From an uncultured Clostridia bacterium (lineage in GTDB: Bacteria; Bacillota; Clostridia; Christensenellales; Borkfalkiaceae): a stretch of 64,000 nucleotides of DNA. The first letter of the stretch is position 1. Each line of letters begins with the position of its first letter. The notes beneath the pieces are model-generated. The model searched no databases. It saw only the letters and a list, made by a program, of their open reading frames with translations, and was not told the origin of the DNA. The stretch is from assembly GCA_947629675.1 (NCBI GenBank), contig CANREM010000002.1:62001-126000 (forward strand). Direction: 5' to 3'. Positions 9,853-18,700 of this stretch are shown one piece after another. Both the position numbers and the translations under genes were made by a program.

Positions 9853-10405
9853 AGAAAGGCTTCTCCCTTTTTAAGGGAGAAGCTGTCACGCCTCGCGTGA
9901 CTGATGAGGGTTGCGTCATCCTGTTCCGCCCCAATGGGGTACTTGTCATCCCGAGGGGCGCAGCCCCCGAGAGGATCCCCCCCATACGCAGTCCACTTGC
10001 CCACCCCTTGAGGGGTGGGTGTCACGGCTATGCCGTGACGGAAGGGGTGTCGAATCGTCGTCATCCCCCTCATACGCAGTCCGCGGTCAACCGCGTCATG
10101 CTGAGCTTGTCGAAGCATCCCCCCATACGCAGTCCGTCACCCCCTCCCTCGGGAGGGGGAATGAAAGGGGGTGGGGTGTCCCGCACGTGTCAAACGCGTC
10201 ATCCCGAGGGGCGCAGCCCCGAGAGGATCCCCCATACGCAGTCCGCGGCCAACCGCGTCATGCTGAGCTTGTCGAAGCATCCCCCAATACGCAGTCCACT
10301 TGCCCACCCCTTGAGGGGTGGTTGTCACGGCTTTGCCGTGACGGAAGGGGTGCCGAATCGTCGTGCCCACCCCCCTTTGGAAAATTTTTACGTTTCATGC
10401 CCGTT
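9853..10405. repeat. REP-like repeat mosaic (9.85-10.4 kb)
   Basis: The roughly 590 nt spacer is almost entirely repeat units. Two copies (about 9997-10049 and 10300-10352) consist of a hairpin CCACCCCTTGAGGGGTGG, then a second hairpin GTCACGGC..GCCGTGAC, then GGAAGGGGTG. There is a shorter aggcttctccc/gggagaagct unit at 9857, several 'gtcatcccgaggggcgcag' and 'catgctgagcttgtcgaag' units, and the tag 'atacgcagtcc' repeated many times. Any open frames through it are repeat-driven and were not called as genes. Confidence 0.8.
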
Positions 10406-10409
10406 TTGC

Positions 10410-10438
10410 TTTACAAAGCGCGCGCGTTCTATTATAAT
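10410..10438 (+). promoter_or_regulatory. Promoter for a leaderless methyltransferase mRNA
   Basis: TTTACA (10410-10415), 17-bp spacer, TATAAT (10433-10438). The ATG at 10446 lies 7 nt beyond the -10 box, where transcription should start, and no Shine-Dalgarno sequence intervenes. Confidence 0.7.
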
Positions 10439-10445
10439 AAGACAC

Positions 10446-11306
10446 ATGATAAAACTTGCGGACGAATGGAAAGACTTTGCCGTTCTCGCCACGGGAGGCG
10501 GCTATAAGCTCGAACGCTGGGGGGAATTTACCCTTCTTCGTCCCGATCCGCAGGTCATCTGGGAGGCACAGCGCGACCTCTTCTCCTATCCCGGTCTTTC
10601 CGCCGTCTATCACAGGAGCGACAAGGGGGGTGGAGGATGGGAGTTCAAACGTCCCCTCCCCGAGAGCTGGAACATCCGCTATAAGGATCTCACCTTCCGC
10701 ATAAAGCCGATGGGTTTCAAGCACACGGGCCTCTTCCCCGAGCAGGCCGTCAATTGGGAGAAGACCTCCTCCCTCGTGAAGGGCGCGGGCCGCCTTGTAA
10801 AGGTTTTGAACCTCTTTGCCTACACGGGCGGGGCGAGCGTCGCCCTCGCAAAGGCGGGCGCGGAGGTCACCCATGTCGATGCTGCCAAGGGCATGGTGGA
10901 GCGCGCGGGCGAAAATGCACGCCTTTCGGGCATCCGAAGCGGCATCCGCTACATCGTTGACGACTGCAAGAAGTTCGTCCTTCGCGAACTTCGGCGGGGC
11001 AACCGCTACGACGCGATCGTCATGGACCCGCCCTCCTACGGCCGCGGTCCCGGCGGGGAGATGTGGAAGATCGAGACGGAACTTTACCCCTTCGTCTCCC
11101 TCTGCGCAGAGCTTCTCTCGGACGATCCGCTCTTCTTTCTCATCAACAGCTACACGACGGGCCTTCAGCCCACCGTGCTATCCAATATCCTCTCCCTCTC
11201 TCTTAAGGGGCGAAAGGGTAAAATAGAGGCGTACGAAGTGGGCCTTCCGACGGAGGAGGGCATCCCGCTCCCGTGCGGCGCAGGAGGAATTTTCATCCAT
11301 GAATGA
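10446..11306 (+). CDS. SAM-dependent methyltransferase, RlmI/RlmK-like, without PUA domain
   Basis: 286 aa class I methyltransferase. The SAM-binding region reads VLNLFAYTGGASVALAKAGA, with HVDAAKGMVERA as the acidic loop and NARLSG next. The catalytic DPPSYGRGP motif resembles the 23S rRNA cytosine-C5 methyltransferase family (RlmI). The usual N-terminal PUA domain is absent; an N-terminal beta region (1-100) replaces it. The frame stays open back to 9897 through repeat DNA, but the family sequence begins at ATG 10446, directly after a -10 box, so a leaderless start is inferred. It overlaps the next gene by 8 nt, forming an RNA-modification pair. The exact target is unknown. Confidence 0.82.
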   Translation: MIKLADEWKDFAVLATGGGYKLERWGEFTLLRPDPQVIWEAQRDLFSYPGLSAVYHRSDKGGGGWEFKRPLPESWNIRYKDLTFRIKPMGFKHTGLFPEQAVNWEKTSSLVKGAGRLVKVLNLFAYTGGASVALAKAGAEVTHVDAAKGMVERAGENARLSGIRSGIRYIVDDCKKFVLRELRRGNRYDAIVMDPPSYGRGPGGEMWKIETELYPFVSLCAELLSDDPLFFLINSYTTGLQPTVLSNILSLSLKGRKGKIEAYEVGLPTEEGIPLPCGAGGIFIHE

Positions 11307-11997
11307 ACTCACCGTCCTCTATGAGGACAACCATGTGATCGTCGCGCTCAAGCCGCAGAACATCGCCTCCTGCCCGGATGAGAGCGGGGATGAGAACATG
11401 CTCGACATCATCAAGGAGTATCTCCGCGGGAAGTACGAAAAGAAGGGGAACGTCTTTTTGGGGCTTGTCCACCGTCTCGACCGTCCCACGGGCGGCGTGA
11501 TGGTCTTTGCCAGGACGAGCAAGGCGGCATCCCGTCTCTCCTCGCAGATGAAAACGGGCGATTTTGAGAAACGCTACCTCGCCGTCCTCGTCGGCACCCC
11601 CGATGAGGAGAGCGGAAGGCTCGTCAACTATCTCAAGAAGAACACCGTCAACAACACCGTCTACCTCTCCACACAGGGGACGGACGGTGCCAAACTCGCG
11701 ATGCTCGACTATCGCATCCTCGAGAGCAAAGGCGATTTATCCCTCGCCGAGATCGAGTTGCACACGGGAAGGAGCCACCAGATCCGCGTGCAGATGGCGG
11801 GCATCTCCCACCCCGTGTATGGGGATCTTCGCTACGGCGGGGAGAGGGCGCAGAAGGGCAAACTCGCCCTCTGGGCATATTCGCTCTCCTTTACCCATCC
11901 CGTGCGGGGGGAGAGGATGCGCTTTATCGCGCCTCCGCCCGAGGGAGGGCAGCCGTGGTCGAAGTTCGACATCGAGACGGCAGTCCGCCCCGTTTGA
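11299..11997 (+). CDS. RluA-family RNA pseudouridine synthase
   Basis: 232 aa. Catalytic motif HRLDRPTGG with the nucleophilic Asp, then LHTGRSHQIRVQMA and GDLRYGG, are the standard RluA-family blocks that isomerise uridine to pseudouridine in rRNA or tRNA. There is no S4 domain; the protein opens directly with LYEDNHVIVALKP. An 8-nt overlap with the upstream methyltransferase and an internal ggaggaattttcat ribosome binding site indicate co-translation. The RNA site modified cannot be told from sequence. Confidence 0.9.
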   Translation: MNELTVLYEDNHVIVALKPQNIASCPDESGDENMLDIIKEYLRGKYEKKGNVFLGLVHRLDRPTGGVMVFARTSKAASRLSSQMKTGDFEKRYLAVLVGTPDEESGRLVNYLKKNTVNNTVYLSTQGTDGAKLAMLDYRILESKGDLSLAEIELHTGRSHQIRVQMAGISHPVYGDLRYGGERAQKGKLALWAYSLSFTHPVRGERMRFIAPPPEGGQPWSKFDIETAVRPV

Positions 11998-12048
11998 GCG
12001 TGTTTTTGAGGGAAAGATGAAAAATCTCACGAAAGAGGGCGATTGCGC

Positions 12049-12077
12049 TTGACGAAGCTCGAAAATTCGTGTAAAAT
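12049..12077 (+). promoter_or_regulatory. Promoter of the secreted anchored protein gene
   Basis: TTGACG (12049-12054), 17-bp spacer, TAAAAT (12072-12077), 61 bp before the ATG. Confidence 0.6.
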
Positions 12078-12137
12078 ATAAAAGTTATTTGAAATCGTAC
12101 GCGGGCGCACGCCCGCACGAAACTATCGGAGTAAGTT

Positions 12138-15002
12138 ATGAGTAAGGCAAAACTTCGTTTGATCACCATTCTCGCGCTGGCCGTCTTGTGCGTCTTTACG
12201 CTCGGCTTTGCGCTTGCGGCCCTTCCCGGCGGCCGCACCGCCCATGCCGCGACATACAGCGATCCGTCCATCATCTTCGACGACGTGGACGGCGCGGAGG
12301 TGGATTTCTCCAAGTATCAGGATGAGAATGATCCCGGCTATGTGCAGTTCGCCCTCAAGACGGGAGAAAGCGTCCGCTATCACCGCGACCTCGCCCTCAA
12401 ATGGTTCGTGTCCGCAGGCGAGAAGAAGGAATATGACGGGGATCTGATGAACCCCGGGAAGGACGAGCATTTCGCGATGACCTTCTCCTTCGCCCCCACC
12501 TCTTACGAGACGAGGACGGTGGACGAAACCGTCTACAAGATCTGCCCCCGCTGCGGCTACGGCACAAAGGATGGGGAGAACGCTCTCGTTGACGGCGTCA
12601 CCGTCTGCACGATTTGCGGTCTCGACCTCGCCTCCCCGGTGCAGTTCGACGAATTCGACATCACCTTCCAGAGTGCGGAAGAGAACGTCACCAAGGATGG
12701 CCAGACGACCAACGTCCTCCACTTCGAGTATAAACTTCCCGAAGGCGCGGAAGAGGGAGCGGCAAAGCAGCTCACCGTCGTCGTCCGCAATTCCCAATTC
12801 GACAAGGAGAAGAGCGAGGACAAGCCCGACGATATTCATACCATCGCGGATCCTTCCGCCGACCTCAAATTCGAACTCGAAGAGGGGAGCAACCCCGGCG
12901 ATTTCACCGTTTTTCTCACCCAGGGGACAGGGGCAAGAGAGGAGATCGGCACCTTCACCAACATCGGCGGCTACTACATGGAGTACCGCTCCACCTCCTC
13001 CTCGACGCCGCAGTTCCCGATGACGTTCGAGACGACCATGCCCGAATTCGATGCATCCAAGCTCGATGAGGAACACAGAGATTGCAACGATGTCAAACAA
13101 TTCCTTCTCATGAAGGAGCTGAACGGCCAGAGCTTCGAGGCCGACTACGACAGCAGCGATAAAGAGCACAATAGTCCCCGCATTAAGGACAATGCACCCG
13201 CAGTCCTCGTCATCAACGAGAAGATCTATTCCTTCCGTCTCGGCAAGCGTTTCTCCCTCACCTACGAGGCGATCGACGTCTGCGACGATGCGGTCGGCGT
13301 AGACCGTGAATATTACATGCTCCGCCGCGAGGCCGAAGAGACGGAGGAGCCTGCCGAAGGGCAGACCTCCGAAGAGGCTCCGAAGTACTATGTGAAGCCC
13401 GCCGACAAGGACTATTCCACGCTCAGCACGTCGAACACCTACTTCTTGCCGACGGACGACGAGGACGAGATCGCCTATGTCTCCATCCGCTTCAAACTGC
13501 GCGACGGCACCACCGAGAACGACACCTACGTCTACCTCACATGGTATGCCGATCTGGATGCGGATGTCGTGCATTCCATTGGGGATACAGTGGGCGATGC
13601 GGGTGAAGAGAAAGATCATCAGCAGCTTGTCGGCTACAACTGCCCCGACAAGAATTGCTCCAACTATAAGGAAGATGGCTATGCATATTCCGTTGCCGAT
13701 TACGAGAAGCTCTCGCAGGATGCGACCTGCACGGGTACCGTCACTACGGGAGAGGGCGAGAGCAAGACGACCACGGCTTGCACGCGCAAAGTCTCCGAGT
13801 ATGAGAAAGTGACCGAGTCCAACTACTTCGACTATATAAAAGTCGACCGCATTGTCGAATCGCCCGACAATCCCAGCGGGCCGACGTATTTGGGCGTCAA
13901 GACCAACGAAAAGGAAGATCTTAATGATCCGGACTCCAAGTATGTAAACAAGCCCGATTGGGGCGAAGGGGAGAACGCACTCGTCAGCTATCAGACAGAA
14001 GTTGACAAAGCCGCCGAAAAGCTCAGCGCGGGCGACGGGGCGTACTTCTATCTTCCCTCCCTCGAGGAGATCATCGGGAGCAAGTATGCCGACTATCGCA
14101 ACCTCCGCTTCAGCATCTACTACTTCAAGCCCGACACCAAGGAGGGCGATTCTCCCTCCTCCGCGACCTCGCTCCGCTACAACAACCTCCGCTTCGAGGT
14201 GGATAAAGTGGGCCACTACACCTTCCGTGTGATCGCACAGGACGGCGACGGCAATGCGATGAAATACTACGACGAGGACGGAGAGCTTGTCACCCTGACC
14301 TCCTCCAACGTCTTTGAGATCGAGGGCATCCCCGAATTCGAATTCGACATCGGCTACACAGGCCCCACGATCGAGGAATCGGGCAAGCAGTCCATCGGCT
14401 ACAACAAGCAGAGCTATTCCGTCTCGAGTTTCGACATCGTCGCCCTCGAGGGGTACGAGACAGAGTATAAGCTCTATACCTTTAAGAATACGGATCTTGC
14501 CGCCGACCAGAAGGTCTACGATTACGACGGCCTCGTGGAACTCTTTGACGAGCTGAAAACGGAGCTGGATCCGGAGAGCGACCTTGCCTCCCGCCTCGAG
14601 GCCATCCGCGAGTATGACGATACCGTCACCGAGAAGGACGACAGGTGGAAGGACACGGACAACGACTACGAATGGGATCCCGAATCCTCCCTGAGCTTCA
14701 CGCCGCAGGCAGTCGGGTTCTACGTCGTCGAGATCGCCGTCACCGACGGGACCTATCCCGGCCTCGGTGCCCATGCCTATAAGGTCATCGAGATCACGAA
14801 CGAATCGGATATCCTCTACGGCTCGAGCAATTGGATCAAGAACAACACGACCGCGATCATTCTCTTCGCCATCTCCGCCGTCCTCCTCATCGCGATCATC
14901 CTTCTCCTCGTCATCAAACCCAACGAGAAGAACCTTGCCGAGGTCGACCTCAGCGAACTCAAGGGCGTCAAGAAGAGAACAGACAAACCCTCCAAGAAGT
15001 GA
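12138..15002 (+). CDS. Secreted, C-terminally membrane-anchored protein with Cys-pair modules
   Basis: 954 aa, not recognised as a named family. A Sec signal peptide (charged MSKAKLR, hydrophobic core, likely cleavage after AHA at residue 37) is followed by about 850 extracytoplasmic, acidic, Tyr-rich residues. One transmembrane helix (NTTAIILFAISAVLLIAIIL) and a short basic tail end it, so the bulk faces outside. Two Cys clusters stand out: CPRC...CTIC (Cys136, 139, 157, 160), a zinc-ribbon or rubredoxin-like spacing, and CPDKNC...ATC...TAC at about 500-555. The distal part (VGHYTFRVIAQDGDGN, QAVGFYVVEIAVTDG) looks like immunoglobulin/PKD-type beta folds. RBS cggagtaagtt. Function unknown; a surface role is inferred from topology. 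Confidence 0.8.
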   Translation: MSKAKLRLITILALAVLCVFTLGFALAALPGGRTAHAATYSDPSIIFDDVDGAEVDFSKYQDENDPGYVQFALKTGESVRYHRDLALKWFVSAGEKKEYDGDLMNPGKDEHFAMTFSFAPTSYETRTVDETVYKICPRCGYGTKDGENALVDGVTVCTICGLDLASPVQFDEFDITFQSAEENVTKDGQTTNVLHFEYKLPEGAEEGAAKQLTVVVRNSQFDKEKSEDKPDDIHTIADPSADLKFELEEGSNPGDFTVFLTQGTGAREEIGTFTNIGGYYMEYRSTSSSTPQFPMTFETTMPEFDASKLDEEHRDCNDVKQFLLMKELNGQSFEADYDSSDKEHNSPRIKDNAPAVLVINEKIYSFRLGKRFSLTYEAIDVCDDAVGVDREYYMLRREAEETEEPAEGQTSEEAPKYYVKPADKDYSTLSTSNTYFLPTDDEDEIAYVSIRFKLRDGTTENDTYVYLTWYADLDADVVHSIGDTVGDAGEEKDHQQLVGYNCPDKNCSNYKEDGYAYSVADYEKLSQDATCTGTVTTGEGESKTTTACTRKVSEYEKVTESNYFDYIKVDRIVESPDNPSGPTYLGVKTNEKEDLNDPDSKYVNKPDWGEGENALVSYQTEVDKAAEKLSAGDGAYFYLPSLEEIIGSKYADYRNLRFSIYYFKPDTKEGDSPSSATSLRYNNLRFEVDKVGHYTFRVIAQDGDGNAMKYYDEDGELVTLTSSNVFEIEGIPEFEFDIGYTGPTIEESGKQSIGYNKQSYSVSSFDIVALEGYETEYKLYTFKNTDLAADQKVYDYDGLVELFDELKTELDPESDLASRLEAIREYDDTVTEKDDRWKDTDNDYEWDPESSLSFTPQAVGFYVVEIAVTDGTYPGLGAHAYKVIEITNESDILYGSSNWIKNNTTAIILFAISAVLLIAIILLLVIKPNEKNLAEVDLSELKGVKKRTDKPSKK

Positions 15003-15042
15003 TCAATTAAGATTTTTCATACTAATATCTCCAAAAAGTTTT

Positions 15043-15078
15043 ATGAAACGGCACCGCCCCGCGGTGTCGTTTCATTTT
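15043..15078 (+). terminator. Hairpin terminator after the anchored protein gene
   Basis: A 14-15 bp near-perfect stem (15043-15057 with 15061-15074) is followed by only four T, so termination may be partial. Confidence 0.65.
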
Positions 15079-15084
15079 GCGCCA

Positions 15085-15540
15085 TTCTTGCAATGATCTT
15101 GCCCACCCCTCAAGGGGTGGGTGTCGCCTTTGGCGACGGAAGGGGTGTCAATCGTGTCATCCTGCCCCGCGCTCCCGCGTCATCCTGCCCCGCGCGCACT
15201 ATTGTCTACTAAGCGCGGCACGAAGGGCAAAGCCCCGAAGTAGCGGAGGCGTAGCCGAAGTCGAAGGATCCCCTTATACGCAGTCCGAAAAAAGCCTTCC
15301 CCCATCCATGGGGGAAGGTGTCACGCTTGCGTGACGGATGAGGGCGGTCTCCCGCGTCATCCTGAGCCGAATTGCAATTACGCAGTCCACGGCGGCCCAT
15401 CTTCGAAGGATCCCCTTATACGCAGTCCGAAAAAAGCCTTCCCCCTTTGAAAGGGGGAAGGTGTCACGGCTCCGCCGTGACGGAAGGGGGTTGTGCTTCC
15501 AATGGTGTGCCCCGCCTCCTCTCTCCTCATCTCGACGCGT
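15085..15540. repeat. REP-like repeat mosaic (15.1-15.5 kb)
   Basis: Fills most of the 729 nt between two envelope genes. It contains a CCACCCCT..AGGGGTGG double-hairpin unit (15099-15147), the 'gtcatcctgccccgcgcgc' unit (about 15179-15272), and a CTTCCCCCATCCATGGGGGA unit with gtcacgcttgcgtgac (15297). A 'gtcatcctgagccgaattgc' unit follows (15357, again at 21138), then a CTTCCCCCTTTGAAAGGGGG unit with gtcacggctccgccgtgac (15438). The tag 'atacgcagtcc' recurs. No gene is visible here; the last 190 nt (15541-15731) hold an AT-rich stretch, the promoter and the leader of the next gene. Confidence 0.8.
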
Positions 15541-15616
15541 TGAAGGCGCGGAGGAGACCCCACACAATACAATTGAAAAAAATTTTCATTTTTTTCCTGA
15601 AACACCCTCAAAAATG

Positions 15617-15644
15617 TTGACATTCAAGGGGGGGGGTGCTATTA
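15617..15644 (+). promoter_or_regulatory. Poly-G spacer promoter of giant lipoprotein 1
   Basis: TTGACA (15617-15622) and TATTAT (15639-15644, with an extended TGC before it) are separated by 16 bp. Half of the spacer is an uninterrupted run of eight G (15628-15635). The same design recurs before giant lipoprotein 2 with ten G and a 17-bp spacer. Slippage in the run would change the spacing and hence promoter strength. Confidence 0.75.
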
Positions 15645-15694
15645 TAAGATATATTTATTTATATTATCCGTATAAAAGTGTAGTTTCAACATTT

Positions 15695-15706
15695 TTATGC
15701 GCATAA
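15695..15706 (+). promoter_or_regulatory. Conserved leader palindrome, giant lipoprotein 1
   Basis: Perfect 12-nt palindrome TTATGCGCATAA in the 5' leader, 51 nt after the -10 box and 26 nt before the ATG. Both spacings are kept (within 1 nt) before giant lipoprotein 2. It could be a protein-binding site or a self-complementary RNA element. Confidence 0.55.
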
Positions 15707-15731
15707 TCTAAAATGTTAAAAGGAGGCAACT

Positions 15732-18700
15732 ATGAAAAAAACGCGCAAATTGTGGCTCGGCGGCATGATCGTCGCAATGGTCGTTGCGGCCACGTGCGGC
15801 ATCGTCGCGGGCTGCGGAAAGGCCAAGGGCAAGTTGACCCTCGATGCAGGGATCGGCGGCACGCTCTCCGAGGCGGAATATAAGGTCGAAGTCGGCGCGA
15901 ACCTCAAGGATTTCCTTGCGGATAAGACGCCGGTGCCCGAGAGCGGCCTCACCTTTGCGGGGTGGTACGTAAACGGCGCGCCCATCGCGGACGGGGCTAC
16001 CATGTCCAAGGATGGCATCACACTTACGGCCAAATACAACGCCGCTTACACGCTCAATGTCTATACGCAGGGCCTCGATGGGAATTACCCCGAGACGGCA
16101 GAGACGACGACGGGCACGGCCATCTACCTCGAGCCGCTCGACCTCACCTCTTCCGTCAACATTCCCGAAGGTTTTGCGATAGATTCGGATGCGGAAAACG
16201 TCCTCACAAGCGAAGCCCTCGGCAAGGATGCCGTCTTTACTATCCATCTCGAGAGGAATCTCTATCCCGTCCTCTTGTATGCGAACATCGATGGCGAGGC
16301 GAATGAACAGCGCGATACGCAAACCATTCGCTACGGAAACAAGGTGGAACTTGCCGGCGATGAGGTATTCGAGCTTCCCGACGCCCGCCGCCTTGCAGGT
16401 TGGGCAGAGGAGAGGAATGGCGAGATCGTCCACCATGCCGGCGACGAACTCACAGTCGAAGGCGAGATCGTCCTCTATGCCGTTTGGGATATCGGTTACG
16501 CCGACCTCTACGGCGGTGACGACGTCATCTACTTCTCGGGAGAAGATGACACTGTCGCCTATCTTGTCCGCGGCGGAATGGAATTCGAAGGCGTTCGCGA
16601 CGGCGACGCGTTTACATTTGAGCCAGACGAAGGTGCCCTGCTTGAAGGCAAGATCATCGGCCAATATTTCGCGTACACCCGCTCCGCTCTCGAAGGGACA
16701 TATACATTTTATAGCGGATATCTCAGCGATGAGGACGATCCCCTCGTCGAATCGGAGACCCTTGTCCTCGACGGGACTATGGGTGCGACATATACCCATG
16801 TCGAAGAAGGCGAAACCGTAGTCGATAAGGGCATCTACTATCCCGGCGATTCGCGCGGCGAATATGTCCTCGAATTGGAGGGTGAAGAAAATGCTTACAT
16901 CTTTATTCTCAGCGAATCCAACGGCACGCCCGTCTTCTCCTTCTACGATGTTGCGGCGGGCGATTATGCGTACGGCACCATTGTGAGCGTGGAGGGATAT
17001 TTCTCCCTTGATGAAGATACCCTTCTCTCACTCGACGGGGTCGGCGGCGCAGCAATTTTGGACTATGTCGATTATGTCGGTTACTATGGAAAATACGACA
17101 TTGTCGGGTATTACGGCGGCGAAGTGCCCGTGATCCATGCAGTGATAGAGGGCTATGGCACCATCGACTGCATCCTTGTTCCTCTTGAGAGCGGGGAAAC
17201 GATATTCGTGGAGAAGGATCCCTATGCCGGGACCTACACCACCACTGCGGACGGAAAAGACGTCACGATCGAACTCTCCGGTTATTCCGCCCTCATCGGC
17301 GCAACCATTAAAGAAGGTACGGCCGAGACGTACGGGGCTTATTGGGTGCGTGAAAGCGAAGTGTTCGGCACGCTGCTCGATATTTACGATGAGAACGGGG
17401 AAAAACTGAAGTACACCTATCAAATTGTTGACGAAGACGGCGAGCTCTCGCTCAAGCCATTTGCAGACGGCAACTTCGTTGAATATATGCAGCTTGAAGT
17501 GAACCAAAGCGGGAAACCCGGTCTGTATTATCCGACGATCCTTTTCTATGACGAACTCTATAAGGCTGCAGAAACGGAAACGAATATCCCCGCAGGCGCA
17601 ATGCGCGCAGAAGTCTACTATCCTGTTGAAGACTCCGTAACGGGCGAGAGTACTTTGGTGCATGCCGCAAGCGGTTACTATACCGTAAAAGTGCTCGGCG
17701 CCGAACTTAACTACTATACCATTACGCAGACGTCGGTAGATGAACACTACACGGGAACTACTCTCTTCCGGACGATCAGCTGCCTCACTGGCTCTGTGCT
17801 CACCACTTCGGGCGGCTCCCTCGATGTTTACTATATCTTCGAGGCAGACGATGAAGAAGTGTATATCCTCATCAGCGAAGAGACCGAAAAGGAGAACGGC
17901 GGCTATCTTTGGTATAGAGAAGTCGGCATCACGGACATGGGCAGCCTGTACTTCGCGCCGGACGGCACCGTTTACGAGGGAAGTCTGGATATCGTCGACA
18001 TGAACGAAACGACGATGTATATGGATTTCGAATACTTCGACAGCGCGGATAGGGATTATTACCACATCTATTTTGTAGTTCACGAAAATGCGGATGATCC
18101 GGATAATCCCTTCTACACCTACGTCATTGCGGAAGACGCTCCGCACACCTACGAATACAGCGATCAATATGGTGGCAGTGGCGATGGCGAGACGCTTTTC
18201 GTTGACGGAGCCGGTTTCGCGATCTATACCGATGCGGAAGGCAACGAGATAGTCGGTACTTATGAAGAGACGGGTACGACCGTATTCGGCGACACGATCT
18301 ACACCTTCACCGCCACGACTACGGACGGGGAAGCAGATCCGGAGAGTTTCGATTTCATACTTTACTACAATTATGTGGATCTTGGGATCTTCGGCACCTA
18401 TGAAGAGGCATACTTCTATCTCTATGACGAAGGGCTCAACGGCACGCTCACGGGCGAGGGCGGGATCGAGCTCGAACTCGACGGGTTCTACTATTGGGCA
18501 GAATATACCGATGCCGACGGCGTCACCTATAGCGGCAACTATTTCCTTTTAGATGAAGATTACATCTGCTTCATGGATATGGAAGTGACGGGCGATGAGT
18601 TCTACTTCATCGTAGACGGCAAGACCATCACTTTGGACGGAGAAAGCGGCGGCAGCAGTCAGTTTGACTACTACTACGAAGTTGTGGACGACAGCTATCT

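Noticed and set aside
10137-10370. Short frames encoded by repeats in intergenic arrays
   Set aside because: They recur wherever the same REP-like units recur, lack ribosome binding sites and are built from palindromes.
9853-10405. Possible CRISPR array because of many short repeats
   Set aside because: Repeats are of several kinds, palindromic and unevenly spaced, with no constant-length spacers and no cas genes.
9897-10445. N-terminal extension of the methyltransferase through the repeat array
   Set aside because: The extra 183 codons translate hairpin repeats; conserved sequence and the promoter both point to ATG 10446.
12123-14774. Long open frame (883 codons) antisense to the anchored protein gene
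   Set aside because: GC-rich coding DNA keeps antisense frames open. The translation is a low-complexity Val/Leu/Arg/Asp-rich shadow with no domain, and the plus-strand gene has a signal peptide, promoter and ribosome binding site.
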